Positions 45,641 to 58,708 of a DNA stretch of 64,000 nucleotides are shown here, one piece after another. The translations under genes were made by a program, and so were the position numbers. Under the pieces are notes generated by a model, which was given only the letters and a program-made list of their open reading frames with translations, was not told the origin of the DNA and did not search any database. Position 1 is the first letter of the stretch. The number at the start of each line of letters is the position of its first letter. Origin of the DNA: Bigelowiella natans CCMP2755 (lineage: Eukaryota > Cercozoa > Chlorarachniophyceae); assembly GCA_000320545.1 (NCBI GenBank), contig ADNK01002345.1, positions 1 to 64,000 on the forward strand, in the 5' to 3' direction.

Positions 45641-46731
45641 TAAGCTCAGTAGATGAAAAATCTGCTATTTCAAGGGAAGTTCGGCTCAATTTTCCAGGAT
45701 TCTTCTTCTTCTTTTTCTCTCTCTTTTGTCCTAAAATTTTGGGGCACGTTTAGCAAGATCCTCATGCGTTGTAGATCACAGAGTCAGAAAGTCAGAAAAA
45801 AACATTGTCCATTGACCATCCAGTTGTTCTGTGCCTAGGCGCTAATCTAGCTAATGTTACTTTCTGAAGATGAGCGAAAGAGATCAATTCAGTGTTCAAT
45901 GCATGAAATCAGTTAACTGTAGCATCTGGATCAAGCATCACTAAGATGTAAGAATAGACATTGCTACGGATGCGATAGGGGAGGGAAACTCTTCATTCTT
46001 TTCATTTGCCCTGCTCGAGTTTTCCCCTGCGAATAGCTCAAACTTTGAATTTTGATTGGTCCGTTCATCTTCCAGCTCCCAAACTATGCAACTACCCGGG
46101 GTTTGCCACGGGGGCTTGGAGGATGAAACATGAACTTTCGTTTGCGCCGCGGCACTTCATTTTTTGCCAATCATCCCTGTCAGCGGTTTCCTGGAGCGAA
46201 GATACCTTTGACTCAATAATTTGAACACCAACATTGTTTAGTTGGTGCCTGATTGATTCACATGATGCCCGGACTTGCAAAAAAATAGTAACACCTTGTT
46301 TCGCAGAACGAGCGGGACAAAAAATCTTGTAGTCACCGGGGGATTCTGCAGAGATATCGTCAGCCGAGAAGAAAACAGAGGAAAATCATGGGGGTTTTGC
46401 GAGGCTGTACAAGGCGAGAGCCACACGACATTTCCTGCCTCTGTTTTACCACTTGCTGGGACAGGTCAGATCAAACCGCGCCAAGGTTGCGTCGAGACCC
46501 CCGATATTCGGGACAGCTCTCAAGATGTCTCATGCTGTAATATCACTGCGACAAGGAAATTGTAAGCGGAGAAGTTCAAAAGGGAGGAAGCCTCTGAGAT
46601 TGTTGGTCTGGGTTTCAGAAAAAGATCTGCTCTGTTTCCAACAAGAACTGAGACCATTACATCACCCCCTCCAAAACGAAGACGGGCAGACACACATACA
46701 CCGCAATCGTCACCTGTAATAAACAAGAAAA
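45641..46731. other. Intergenic region upstream of the G-beta gene
   Basis: No gene is supported. Open frames of 60-96 codons on both strands have no recognisable features. The last few hundred bases should contain the G-beta promoter and 5' UTR. Confidence 0.45.
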
Positions 46732-48171
46732 ATGTCGAAAGCGGACGACAAGGTCGATTGTTCAAAAGTTGACATAAGTTGACATATGCCCTTTCTGTAA
46801 TGACAATTAGAAAATGTGTCTCGTCGACTTTAATTTATCAAAATGGATTCATTAGACGCGTCATTTAGATTCAAGTCATCATGCTGCTCTCATAGACAAG
46901 CCAAGCGGGGATTTCACATAGATAATCATTATTTTTTCAAATAACAGAAAACGGTCAAGTCAGACATTCATAAGCTCACTGAGCAGCTGCACAAGCTCAG
47001 AGCAGTAGACACGTATGATGAAGCAGATCAACCTCTTGGGATAGAAGCTAAGGCTTCAGGAATTTCAGGCCCATCCTCGTGCGTTTTAAAACAGAGGTTG
47101 GAATATAATAAGAAATGTATGGCATAATATTAATACGATTCACGTACAACGATTATTTCTATGAAGATTGACACGAGTAACGTAAACGATTTTTCTATTC
47201 TTAAGACGCGTCCTCCGTGGACACTTCGGAAAAATCTATGCAATGCATTGGGCACAGGGCCGAAACCACAATCTAGTATCTGCATCTCAAGATGGAAAGT
47301 TGATCATTTGGAATGCCTTCACCACGAATAAGATCCATGCGATTCCACTACGATCCTCTTGGGTTATGACATGCGCCTATTCCCCGTCCTCTAGATACGT
47401 TGCTTGTGGAGGTTTAGATAATTTGTGCTCTATTTTCGCGGTTCCCGAGACGGGAAAGGAAGGACCAAAGAATAAGGTGAACATTTTTATTCTTTTGTGG
47501 ATCTAAAAAATTAATCTAATCCATTTTTTTCTCATGATTGGTAGGTATACTGCGAGCTTGCTCAACATGAAGGATATCTTTCATGTTGCCGCTTCATAGA
47601 TGACAAGAGAATTATCACATCATCCGGGGATTCTTCGTGCATTTTGTGGAACGTAGAACAGCGTAGTCCTGAGTTACAATTCAATGATCACACAGGAGAC
47701 GTGATGAGTGTCTCAATAATGAAGGACACCCACCTCTTCGTTTCAGGATCTTGTGATTCAATGTCAAAACTGTGGGATTATCGTGAAAAAAAAGCATGTG
47801 TCATGACTTTCCCAGGACATGAATCTGACATCAATTCAGTAGATTTCTTTCCGGATGGTAACGCATTTGCTACTGCTTCGGACGATTCCACTTGTCGCCT
47901 TTTTGACATAAGGGCTTATAGACAGGTGCAGCGGTATGCTAATGAAAAAATTCTATGCGGAATTACATCGGTCGCTTTCTCGAGATCTGGGAAGCATTTG
48001 TTTGCAGGATACGATGACTACAACTGCTACGTATGGGATACAATAACTGGAGTCAATACTCAACAACTTGCTGGTCACGAAAATCGTGTCAGTTGTTTAG
48101 GTGTACATCCACAAGGACAAGCATTGTGCACAGGCAGTTGGGACACGTTGTTGAGGGTGTGGTCAGTATAG
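46732..48171 (+). CDS. Heterotrimeric G-protein beta subunit (seven WD40 repeats)
   Basis: G-beta subunit that couples seven-transmembrane receptors to effectors as part of G-alpha/beta/gamma. Four exons, 46732-46752, 46948-47096, 47206-47476 and 47545-48171, close in phase to give 355 residues. After a short MSKADDK start comes the N-terminal coiled-coil helix ([20 protein letters not shown]) that binds G-gamma, then [16 protein letters not shown] and seven WD40 blades. Near-invariant family strings are present: [102 protein letters not shown] and [12 protein letters not shown] at the C terminus. The length is typical (about 340), with a slightly longer linker before blade 1. Confidence 0.96.
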
Positions 48172-48370
48172 TACATCCCTACACTTGTAGATCTTAATTA
48201 CACGATCAAGATCAATAATGTTCAGCACGTAATGACATAGACGAATTTGTAGCATAACATGATCTAGACATTCTCTTGCATGCCAAAAGGGTGCAACAGA
48301 CAAAGAGAGACAATGGCAGACAAAACGATGCAGATGATGAATTGCACACACACACATGCACACACACATG

Positions 48371-48402
<32 letters not shown>

Positions 48403-50065
48403 CTAGACAAGCTAAATGTAGCTACAATGGGCTTTCTATTCGAGTTTGTCCTTTTGTTTGCGCTGTTGAGTGTCATGGAATGCCGCGACTGAAATTTCAT
48501 GCGAGATGCAAAGCTAGAAAGAGTGATCTCAACTTGTGGGATTGCTGGAGCCTGCGCTTCACGCTAGCGCTGCACACAAGCATGCTAGCATCGGATGTGA
48601 CTGTGACCACTCTAGCACTGCTAGCTAGCTAGACTGCGCTCAAATGGCAAACACCGCATGCTAGCATGGAAAGCGTTTGATTGGCAATCTAGCAATGCCT
48701 AGATGCTAGAATGCGCGATGTGTCAAGCTAGCTAGCTAGCAAGCTGCAAATTGTTGATGATCAACCATGCTAGCATGCCAGCTAACTAGTCAGCATGTGC
48801 TGGCTAGCTGGCAAGAAATGTTCAATTGGAACAAAACACGTCGTGCTGGCTAGCTCTCAGAGCTCACCCAGCTAGCCAGGCTAGCAGGGCTCAGAGCTGG
48901 CGTGCTAGCCACTAGCTAGCTAGCTAGCGTGATTGCGCACTTTGCAATTCCAAATCAGCTTGTTCAATTGGAACAAAGCTGTTCAATCAGAAAACATTGC
49001 AACACGTTCTAGCGTTGCGATCTCGCAGAGTTTTGTTTTGTTCGCTACCAGGCTTGCCAGCTTGTTCGCATCGATCAGAAATGAACGTTCAATTGGAAAG
49101 GCGTGCCAGAGCTAGCAGAGTGCTGGAATGTCCAGAAGCGTGTCACACTGGCAGCACGTCTAGCTAGCTAGAGGCGTTGTAGCGTGTCATGACTGGATGA
49201 TGAAGATGTAGCGTTGCGGTGCAAGTCTGGAAGTGGCGGCTGGACAAGGGCCACAGAGCCAGATTGGTTGCGCTAGCCATGTCAGGCAAAGGGCCAGCGA
49301 GGGTGTGCGAGGAGGTTCGAGTTCTTGAGAGGTTTGACAGTCCAGCAGTTGAGAGGATGCGCATCATGTTCAACCACCGAGTTCACACTGAAAGCCAACC
49401 AAATGCTGCCAGTGCTGCTGGTCATGTGAGCATGTGACAAGCATGTTCTTCCTTCGTTGCTTCTTCGATGCATTTCCAAAGAAAGTGTGACAAGACACTT
49501 GCAGTGTGCGAAGTGCAGTGCCTCGAACTGGCTTCAGTGAGGACTGAAAACTGTCTAGCTGTGCCTCGAACTGACTTTGGTGGGCCAGTGAGAACCAACT
49601 AGTGAAACAAAAAGGAATCAAGAATGGCACGTCCATTCCCAGTTTCATTGTCTTTTGTGCCTGATCTTTGCCAACTTCAGGACCATGCCAGCATGACTTC
49701 TCTGTGCTTTTTGAAAATCCACGTTTCTGAAAACGTTGCAAGACGTTTGCAGATCACGAACATGCACGAAACGCAGTGCCTCGAACTAGCTCCAGTGAGC
49801 AAAAGCGGTGGTTTCAGCTCACGAGCAAAAACCTCGAACAATCTCGATGCCGCACGGTCGGTTTCCAAGATCTTTTGCGAGGGAAAATCTGGCAAAAGAT
49901 CCATTTTGTCCCCTCGACAATCAAAGCACTCGAGATTTCCACTTGAATTGAGAGACAACATGAGTGTCCTGTGGTCAGTATCAAGAGCATTCATGAACTA
50001 CGACAAAAGAGCCCTGCGAGCAGTGTCAAACCCATCATTCGTCTCGGCGTCTCGGCTATCTAAAG
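48172..50065. other. CTAG/CATG-rich island upstream of NAT, with short dispersed repeats
   Basis: Begins with (CA)n at about 48344-48399, then 1.5 kb dense in GCTAGCTAGC and GCATGC. TTCAATTGGAA recurs at about 48830, 48965 and 49089, and a TGCCTCGAACT motif recurs at about 49520, 49562 and 49774. A 161-codon plus-strand frame (49624-50109) overlaps the acetyltransferase start in another frame; nothing supports it as a gene. Confidence 0.55.
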
Positions 50066-50992
50066 ATGGGGTGCGGACCAAGCCGTACCCAGATCAAAGC
50101 GAAAGATGATGCTGCAAGTTTGGTGGTGCTTTACGCATATCTCGACCGAATTGGAATCAGCTTTTCGAAAGCACAGGCTTTAGTCGAGAAAGTAACGCCG
50201 CCAAATCTCGAGGACCTCACACTGCTCCTGCAGAAGCACATCACATCTGTCCCTTTTGAGAACCTGGGCCAGCACGAACACTCTGCCTCTGAGGAGCTCA
50301 AAGGGAAGGTAGAATTTCCTGCGTGTGCAGCACGGAATCCGTCACTTCACGTTCACGAGTCTCTCAAGAAGATTGTATTCGATCGGCGTGGGGGATTCTG
50401 CTGGGAAATCAACTTCGCCTTCGCGTGGCTCTTGCGAAGACTGGGATATTCTGTGCGACTTGGGAACTCAAACGTAATTAAACCTCAGGGAGAACCTGTA
50501 CCTGGGCATCTATGCATCTTTGTTGATGGACTCAGTCGATCCCCTGTACTCGTAGACCCGGGGTTTGGGGATGCACCGAGAATTCCGATTCCAGTGGTGT
50601 ACGGAGCCAGAATGAAAGATACCATGATAGGAGACGAGTATTCTGTCATCGCAAATGATGCTTCCAACTACTCTCAAAGCAAGTCCCAGGGAGAACGCTT
50701 TGACAGTGTCCTGACACGCTCACGGTTCCGGGGCCTTGCAAATTCTCCTATGGTGGACTTAGTCGGGATGGACAAGCATCCATCCATTCCAGCGCAGATG
50801 TCGACTCCCGAGGCTGTATATCTCTTCAATTCGAGAGATGAATGTAAAATGGATTGTGAAGAGTTTCGATTCGGGCTGGCATCTGTACTCACAAAATCAG
50901 AGCAGAACTTCTTCTCACAAAAACGATTCTGTTTTCTAGCGACAAAGGAAGGATACGTATTTCAAGGCAAGGTGTACATAAGCAACTGTTAG
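50066..50992 (+). CDS. Arylamine N-acetyltransferase, N-terminally acylated, intronless
   Basis: Transfers an acetyl group from acetyl-CoA to arylamines or hydrazines (NAT family, PF00797). 308 residues in one exon, near the usual 260-300. Catalytic triad: Cys112 in RRGGFCWEIN, His148 in PGHLCIF and Asp164 in VDPGFGD. The N-terminal helical part contains VPFENLGQH, also typical. The protein starts MGCGPSRT, a Gly2-Cys3 pattern expected for N-myristoylation plus palmitoylation, which would place it on a membrane; this is unusual because characterised NATs are cytosolic. It lacks introns while most neighbours have many, and it is flanked by CTAG/CATG-rich DNA, consistent with lateral acquisition. 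The start is the first ATG of the frame and puts the acylation motif at the terminus. Confidence 0.9.
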   Translation: MGCGPSRTQIKAKDDAASLVVLYAYLDRIGISFSKAQALVEKVTPPNLEDLTLLLQKHITSVPFENLGQHEHSASEELKGKVEFPACAARNPSLHVHESLKKIVFDRRGGFCWEINFAFAWLLRRLGYSVRLGNSNVIKPQGEPVPGHLCIFVDGLSRSPVLVDPGFGDAPRIPIPVVYGARMKDTMIGDEYSVIANDASNYSQSKSQGERFDSVLTRSRFRGLANSPMVDLVGMDKHPSIPAQMSTPEAVYLFNSRDECKMDCEEFRFGLASVLTKSEQNFFSQKRFCFLATKEGYVFQGKVYISNC

Positions 50993-53251
50993 TATAGAGC
51001 AATAATTTCAATATTTCCATTTTTCTAGTGAACCTATACGTATCTATACATGTAAATGTTGTCGCGCTTTTGATATTACACGCATACGTGTCAGAATTAT
51101 TTCAAGATTGTCAACCACGGGATCGAAAAGCATCGTGAGGAACTAAAAGACGAAGCTGCATATCGAAGATCGTTGATGAAAAATTTTGGAGTTAAATTGT
51201 AGCTAAACGTTAAATGTCCTTGTAAACGTTAAATGTCCTTGTAAATTCTACCATCAACTTTACAGTAAAATTGTAGATGCTGCCGCAGAATGACGAAGGT
51301 GTTGCGTTAGTCACTTTAAAGATAGTATTGACTCCGCGTGATGAAGACAACAAAACTGTCACAGTAATTTTAAATAAATGACAACTTGCATGATGTAGAG
51401 AACGCTGACATGGATCGCTGTGACTCCTGGTGACCGCAGACACAACATCTCTCAATGTGTGCCATAGAATGTCATGCGATCGATGGCACCTGCGGTCTGT
51501 GCGATGGATCGAGCGCACCGCCATGTTGACCAGCGACATGGGTGTGTGGTGTGTCATTCGACACTCAATGCACAGCGTTCCTCTTGAGGAAAACAAAAAA
51601 TCACTCATTCTGGAACGATGATGAGCAAACGGAGTTCGAAATGAGATCGTTAGTGCAGCGACAAAGTTGGTTAGCACGCACAGAAGCTAGGCCGCCGAGG
51701 GAGCAACACTAGAGCTAGACGCACGTGTTGTTGAGCCCACGTTGCACACCTTGTGTTTTTCACACGCACCTGATCGAATGCATGCTGTTTCATGCTGCTG
51801 CACGTGTGGGATGCGCGATGGCAAGCAGTGCTCGAACAATGATGAACTAGTCAGCAGACATGCACTCTAGTCGAATACGCACCTCCCCAGCTTGGTTCAT
51901 CATCATTTTGACACACTCATTTTCGCAGATGCTCCCCGCTGCACACCAGCACAGTCTGAGAGATCAATGTTCATCTTGGGTGGCACACGTTTCGCATGGC
52001 CATGCTGGCATGGAACGGGTGAACAGATGGGTGCACTCAAGAACGGCATTCTTGAGTGGAGAGTGGCTTCAGAGCGGGAAAGATCCGATCACTGTGTTCG
52101 AGGCAGCGGCCGTGTGAGTGTGAAACGGAGATGACACCTTCACAATTGTTGCTTTGAAACAGTCGCGGCAAACATTCATGGACACTGCATGGCATTGTGC
52201 ATTCAAGCATGTGAGTTGTTGTTGCTTGCATTCGCCATTTTGGCAAGTTGCCACATCGTCGTCCATCATCGTGATGAACGAGCAACCTTCTCACACGTTG
52301 AAGTGCACGTTGAAGTCAATGTCATCAACGAGGCTGAATGCACATGGAAACACATGGGAAAAAATGACATGACAAACTTGAGAGATGTGTGAGATCGACA
52401 CAATGAAGTGATGAAACTCTTTCAATTGTCATCTCTCCAAGCACGTGCTTCTTCGAGCATTCCTCTGGCCCAAACGGGCCCGGTCAGCCTTTTCTCCATC
52501 ACGTACCGAATTTTTGTTCAATCATTCCATCAGTTCAATTTTTCGCGCTCAAGTTCGAAGTGTGCCACATGAAACGAGGCACGCGTCTGCAAGAGATCTA
52601 GTCTTGAACACTCAGCAGCTGCAAAGATTTTCATTCTTGCGAAAAGCTGTCAAGTAACGTAGTCTTCCAAGACCAAGTTTCAGCGTCAACACAGGGGGTT
52701 TTCAGGGTTCGGCGAAGATCGGTTGCTCCTAAGATTCACGCTCGACATGGAAACATTAGATGTAAGAGTAGCAGAATATCTATGCCTGCGTATTGCTCCA
52801 ACAACCAAAAAAATGCAAATTGCCCTTGACATTTTGATAAAATTCATCTAAATTTGTGCTTCATTATGTATGAACTCTGGCATTGAATTGATGCTTGGTC
52901 TTGCATGATCTTACATTACTCTTACACACGATTCAAGACAAAATCGTCCAAGACGAAGTCACGCATCAGGAAGTGGACGATGAAGGCGAGCATCGGGGAC
53001 TTTCGTCAACCGTCATACGTTTAAACCTGCTTTCGTGGAGAACAAACGGCGTTTTGGAAGTCCTGCTTCGACCAAGATTCTCTTCACAGGCTCTCACTTT
53101 TCAAACTGCGCAAAATCCGTCCGCCCTCCTTCTTTCGCAAGGTGGAGGAACCCGCTGCGCACCCCACATTTTGTGTCTTCCCAGTGATCTCCAATTGTTG
53201 TCGTATGCTTCACTGATGGATTTCCTTAAAATATGGTTTTAGAAGAATAAT
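50993..53251. other. Intergenic region, largely CTAG/CATG-rich island
   Basis: Downstream of the acetyltransferase the sequence is AT-rich to about 51390, with a tandem TAAACGTTAAATGTCCTTG pair at 51205-51240. From there to about 52640 it has island character (GCATGC, CATGCATGC, ACACATG). A 115-codon frame ends at 53242, just before the beta-propeller gene, without recognisable features. No gene is supported. Confidence 0.5.
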
Positions 53252-53692
53252 ATGCTCGCTTCCGTCATGATCACCGTGTTTTTCTGGCTTCTACCTGCAT
53301 CTGCTGTCAAGTATGGCGACGAGGCATTCCAGTCAGCGCAGGAAGGAAATTTCTACGCCTTCTGCAGTGAGTATCCTTTCAATTTGGAGTAGGGACTGAA
53401 GCTAAAGATTTCCTAGGATTTCGCGTCTTTGTCGTCATCATGCAGTCGTCATTCTCAACGCTTTTTTTGCTACTACCGTTTCTAGATGGAAATTCAACAG
53501 ATGGAATCCAGCCCTCAATTGATGTTGTTGATCCCGTGACTGGCACCGTCCTCAAGTCAATTTCAGCCCCCAGCGCTACCGTTTGGGCAGAGTAAGAACG
53601 ATCCCCTTTCTCTACACTTGCCGATTGTCGAAATGCATGCAACGCATGAAAAAGAACAAATCTCCTCAAAGTACTTGCAAATTTGATTATCA

Positions 53693-53747
<55 letters not shown>

Positions 53748-54634
53748 TGTGTGTATCTGGTCGATCTTTTAAAAAAGTCCGGTTTATATGGAAACTTGCG
53801 ACGGTTCCAACCGCCGATTTGTCCTTGCCAACGATCGCGGCGGGAATGTCGTAGTCATCGACGCAGATTCACAGGAGGTAGTACATCGGAGAACCGAGTA
53901 TCTTATGCGAGATATTATTGAGAATGTCACAGTGAATTGTTCTCGCAGATCAACACTGTCGTTCCCATGAGCGCGGCTCCTGTGCATGGGTACTGATCTC
54001 TGTTGAATAAAATATATCTCTCGCCGCGAGAATCATTAATTAGTATGGTCTTTCTTAAGTCACCACAGCCTCTCCTTCAGTTCTGATATTCTTTTCCCTG
54101 CCTTTCTTCCTCCTCTTCCATTTCGTGTAGGTATGGGGTGCCGATGACTGAAGAATTCTGGAGCCACTCTGATGGCGATGGAGTCTTCGACGTGCTGGAT
54201 TTGGAGACACTCGATCAACTCAAACACCAGGACATTATCGTGAGTGACGGCATGGTTGATTCTTGGGAAAGTCATTGTAATCATCATCGTCGTCGTCGTC
54301 GTCTTCATTGTATCTGAAGGCACACGTTGCAATCCCGGGGCATGGAAAGTTGCTTTGGGACGAAGATTTCTACCCAAGAGCCTTTGTGACTAACGTCCGA
54401 GAGGTGTGCGGTGAGAGTAAGCGGATTGTTGGAGTCTTCCTCCTCTCCTTCTTAGAGCATCTGTTGTGGAAAATTGCTCTCGTTTTTGTCGTCGTGACTA
54501 TCGTCTCCTATATTTGAAGACACTCCGAAGTATTGGCCATTTTTTCATCTACATGTATTGTTTTCGATGATCAGCCTTTCGTCTTCGAGATCGACCTCAT
54601 TACCCACCAGGTAGAGGAGACGCCTATGCGCATG

Positions 54635-54689
<55 letters not shown>

Positions 54690-54813
54690 TGTGTTTACTT
54701 ACTTCGTCAGTAAACTTCTTTCCACCTTTTAGATGGTGAGACGCTGGAATTTTACGGAGTACGGGACTTCTCATCCTTTCTATTGTCCAGGTGTATCTAC
54801 TAGCTGTATATGT

Positions 54814-54856
<43 letters not shown>

Positions 54857-54987
54857 CATAATGTATGTCTTCGATATAGTCTTGATTGAATAAGCGACCA
54901 TCAAAATACATGATGCTATTCTTTTTAAGTCATCATGTTTTGACCTCCTTCTTCCACTATTTTCCCTCAAGATGCTCCTAGCACGTT

Positions 54988-55034
<47 letters not shown>

Positions 55035-58000
55035 TGTTTCTTCCTCATGACGAATGCATATGTTTGTGGCTCAAGGGACTCATGGCATCTCATATTCTCG
55101 GGTGCTACCTCACACAACTAAGATATTAACTCCAAAAGGAATAGAAGATTTGCTGTCCCACAGAGCCACCCTTCTATCACTGAGATGTGATGATCATATA
55201 CTTTTTTGCGACTAAGGCCTCTTGCTGTTCTTGTCCTTCTCTTCCTCCTCATTCCGCACAGGTCAACCGACACATCTATGCCACGTGCTCCAGCGTTGGA
55301 CTTGTCGAAATTGACATTGTTAATTTCGGGGTAGTAAGTAAGATGATGATGATAGCAGCAGTACATGATAGGAGGGAGACAAGCACGAGGACGAATAAGT
55401 AGCGGCGATGTTGTATTTTATGCTATGCGGCTGGCATTGTCTGGTCACAGAACGAGAACATTTCGATGAAACATCGAATCGAACCCTTCCCCCCCCCCCT
55501 CACTCCATATCTGAAATGTGTTGTAGGTTGTCGCAAAGCACGGGTTCGCAACGGGTGGGCAGGTAGTTGCGATGAACAAGAATGGTGACGATGATGACGA
55601 TGACGATGACGCAAATTCCGACACAGAAAAGAAATGAAACCTCACAGCATTATGCAATGGCATGCTCTTCACACGCATACGTTCCCTATTCAAATTTACA
55701 TTGACATGACGTCCAGCACCCCCAACTCTAGACATACGAAACACGAGATGAGAAATACATTGTGGTGATCGATAAAGGTATAGTTAGAACGGCATCTACA
55801 GCAACAACAGCAGCAAAAGTGGTGGTGGTAGTGGTGGTGAAAGAGGAGAAAGAAGTGAAAACAGTCGATGTTAACATAAATAATTGTTACAGAGCCGTTT
55901 CTGCCACCATCTCTCTCAGTCCCCCCCCCTCTCTCTATATTCTCCTCCTCCATATCTGAGACTAAGCGTTGAAATGTCAGAAAGCATCGACGAATATTCT
56001 ATTGTAGCAACGATGAGAGAGTAACACTACTACCCCTCCCATCCGTCCTCTCCCCTTTCTTCACGTGTGCGGCTCATCCCCATTCTTTTCAGCTGGAAAC
56101 GCCGTACATGTACTCAAACCGGGGGCCAATGGCCAAGCTTCCTCCATGGTCATCACCGTCTCTCATGTTTCTCTGTTTTGTTCTCCACAGGCGCAGCGAC
56201 GAGAGAACAGTCGCAGAATAGCCATAGCCATCAAACACCACCGCCCTCATAAGCAGCATCCATCATGATCGAACGTCAGCTTCAGAACAACCTCATCGTT
56301 CATCTCGTCGTTTGTGTCTTCCGTGTCATCGTTCCCAGGTGTTTCCGAGCGTCAATGCGACTTTCCCAGGGTCGTCAGCAGGTGAATCGATGAGCATCTC
56401 GGCCAAAGGCGCTCTATGATCTTTGCAGGAGCCGCCACCTCTAATCCGCCATTGTGTGGCTAGTAATTATGGTGTTGCCCTCTCCTCTCGATCGTCCCCC
56501 GATCGGCCCCCTCCCCCCCCTCCTTTCCCTACACTAGCATCTTTTTGTTTGGTTTACATAATGCACTCACCACGCAAATCGCCGCCGCCGCCGCCGCCGC
56601 TACTGCTGCTTCTTTCATGTGTGAGCAGGGAGTCCTGACAAAGTGGCGTTTCACCCAGTAATAATTACAATAGTATGAAAACGATAACAAAGCAAAGACA
56701 AGAACAAAACAACAGCCAAGGCGTTTCCCCCGAAGAAAACATAAAACAATGCTTTCATATTCCAGAGAGACTATCACTAGTGTTCCGACCCCTTAATGCC
56801 TTGCTCTGCTGAATCCCAATTTTCCCGGAAAGAGCTCTCACTAACTGCATCTCATCCCGTCACTCCCGTCACTGGTATCACAGTTGCAGGCGACGACGAC
56901 CAGCAGCGGAGGCTATCGAATGTTCTTCTCGCTGACGCAGCCGCAGCCGCCTTCTATTGTGCAGGTCGTGGGATTTTGCGAGAGTTCTTCTTCTGTGTGC
57001 GCGACAGTTACTCGCACGCATTGCTACTATTACCGTTTCTGCTACCGCTACTTCTACTCCGCTGTAGTATGTTATAGCAGTGGCAGAAACGGTTGGAAGA
57101 CGATGACAACGCCGCTGCTTTTTGAACGTGCGCGAATCTCTTCTTTGCACTCATGAACTGCGACTCACGCATCCTGCCCCGGACACGGGCATGCAGCATA
57201 CAATCCCTATAGTTTGTTGCGGTCACTCACACCCATGACGAGCATTCTCCTCATATACTCCTCCTACTCCCCCACGACACCGACTCGCCATCATACACAT
57301 GGTCTATCAGTCGGGGATGGGATGGATCGACACCACGACTCTCGAGGCCGAGCCAACTGTCACGCACAACCTGCGCTTCATCCAGGTAATCACACCTGCA
57401 AATAGTTACCATGTTCTCCTCCTCCTCCTCCTCCTCCTCCTCCTCCTCCTCCTGTTGCTGTTGCTGCTGCTGCTGCTGCTACTGCTGCTCGTGAGTTGAT
57501 GTGCGCGAATAATAGATGTATATTCCGACAGGCCGGATCTATCATCGGGAGGCACAGACAAATCCATGCCGGAGGTTGGTTTCCTATTCTATTACGACTA
57601 CTGACAACACGAAGGATGGCGGGAATGATGCGTTCTGCTGCCGCATGCTTCCGTTGCGGCTTCTAAACCTCGTCGTCTTTTTTTGTTTGTTTTAAATCGT
57701 ACATTCTCATCTGTTTGGCTTGCTTTGAACAAACTCTAACTAGGTGCATACGTTGCAACCCCAATGCACGCGCCGTTCTCTGGTGTCGCCATTGTCGAAG
57801 CTGAGGGAGGTTGCTGGCCATGTCATCACGAGAGCTAATTCACATAATATAGCACCTTTAATGGTTTTGCTGAGTACTAGTGGTGACAGCATAGAGAAAA
57901 TGGGGGCGAGATGTCGGATGATGACGTTATCCCCCCTCCTTTATTCGCAGGGGCTGGAGGCGTGCCAATCCTACGATGGACGGTCTCGACGAATCTTTCC

Positions 58001-58676
58001 CCCCGTGCGTACGTTAGAAGGGTGTGCTGTGGATATGCATGTATACGCACACGACATATGTATGTATGTGATCTATGCTCCTCACCACGACCTCAGGTTG
58101 GTGCTGCTTTCGACTCAATAGTAGCCTAGTTGATCAACATACTCTTTCTTCTTCTTCTCCTCCTCCTCCCCTCCTCCTTCTCCTCCTCCCCCCCTCCACG
58201 ACTCTCAGAGCGAGTCATCTGGGTTCCCAATGCCTACACCAGCAACGAATGCCCCGCCAAGGACGAGAAGGACGATAGTGGTGGTGAGGATGATGACCTT
58301 GCCCTTTCTTCTGCTGCATCATCGTGGAATGAATGCCTTGTATGTGAGTCTGTGAGAGAGAGAGAGAAAGTGTGTGCACTTAACTACGAAAGTGAACGGA
58401 ACATGGCGTTCAAACCGAGTGGCTCGATGCAATTCTAACTAACGTGTAGATGCACAGCACGCACTCACACGCTCTCCACTGATGTCGCTTCCCTCCATCA
58501 CGGCTGCTACTGCTGTCACTGGTGTTGTTGTTGTTGTTGTTACTACTTTTCCTACTGCCACTGCTGCTGCCTGCCTTTGTACCTATCGGGCTCTCGTTCA
58601 GGGCTCTCAACCGGAGCGACAATTGGTAGTAGCAGTAGCAGCAGCAGTATTAGTTGTAGTAGTAGTAGTAAAAGTA

Positions 58677-58708
<32 letters not shown>

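Noticed and set aside
49624-50109. 161-codon frame overlapping the start of the acetyltransferase
   Set aside because: Overlaps a clear NAT gene in a different frame and lies in repeat-bearing island DNA; no family features.
52895-53242. 115-codon plus-strand frame just upstream of the beta-propeller gene
   Set aside because: No ATG-led domain, no recognisable motif, and it abuts the signal-peptide exon of a better-supported gene in another frame.
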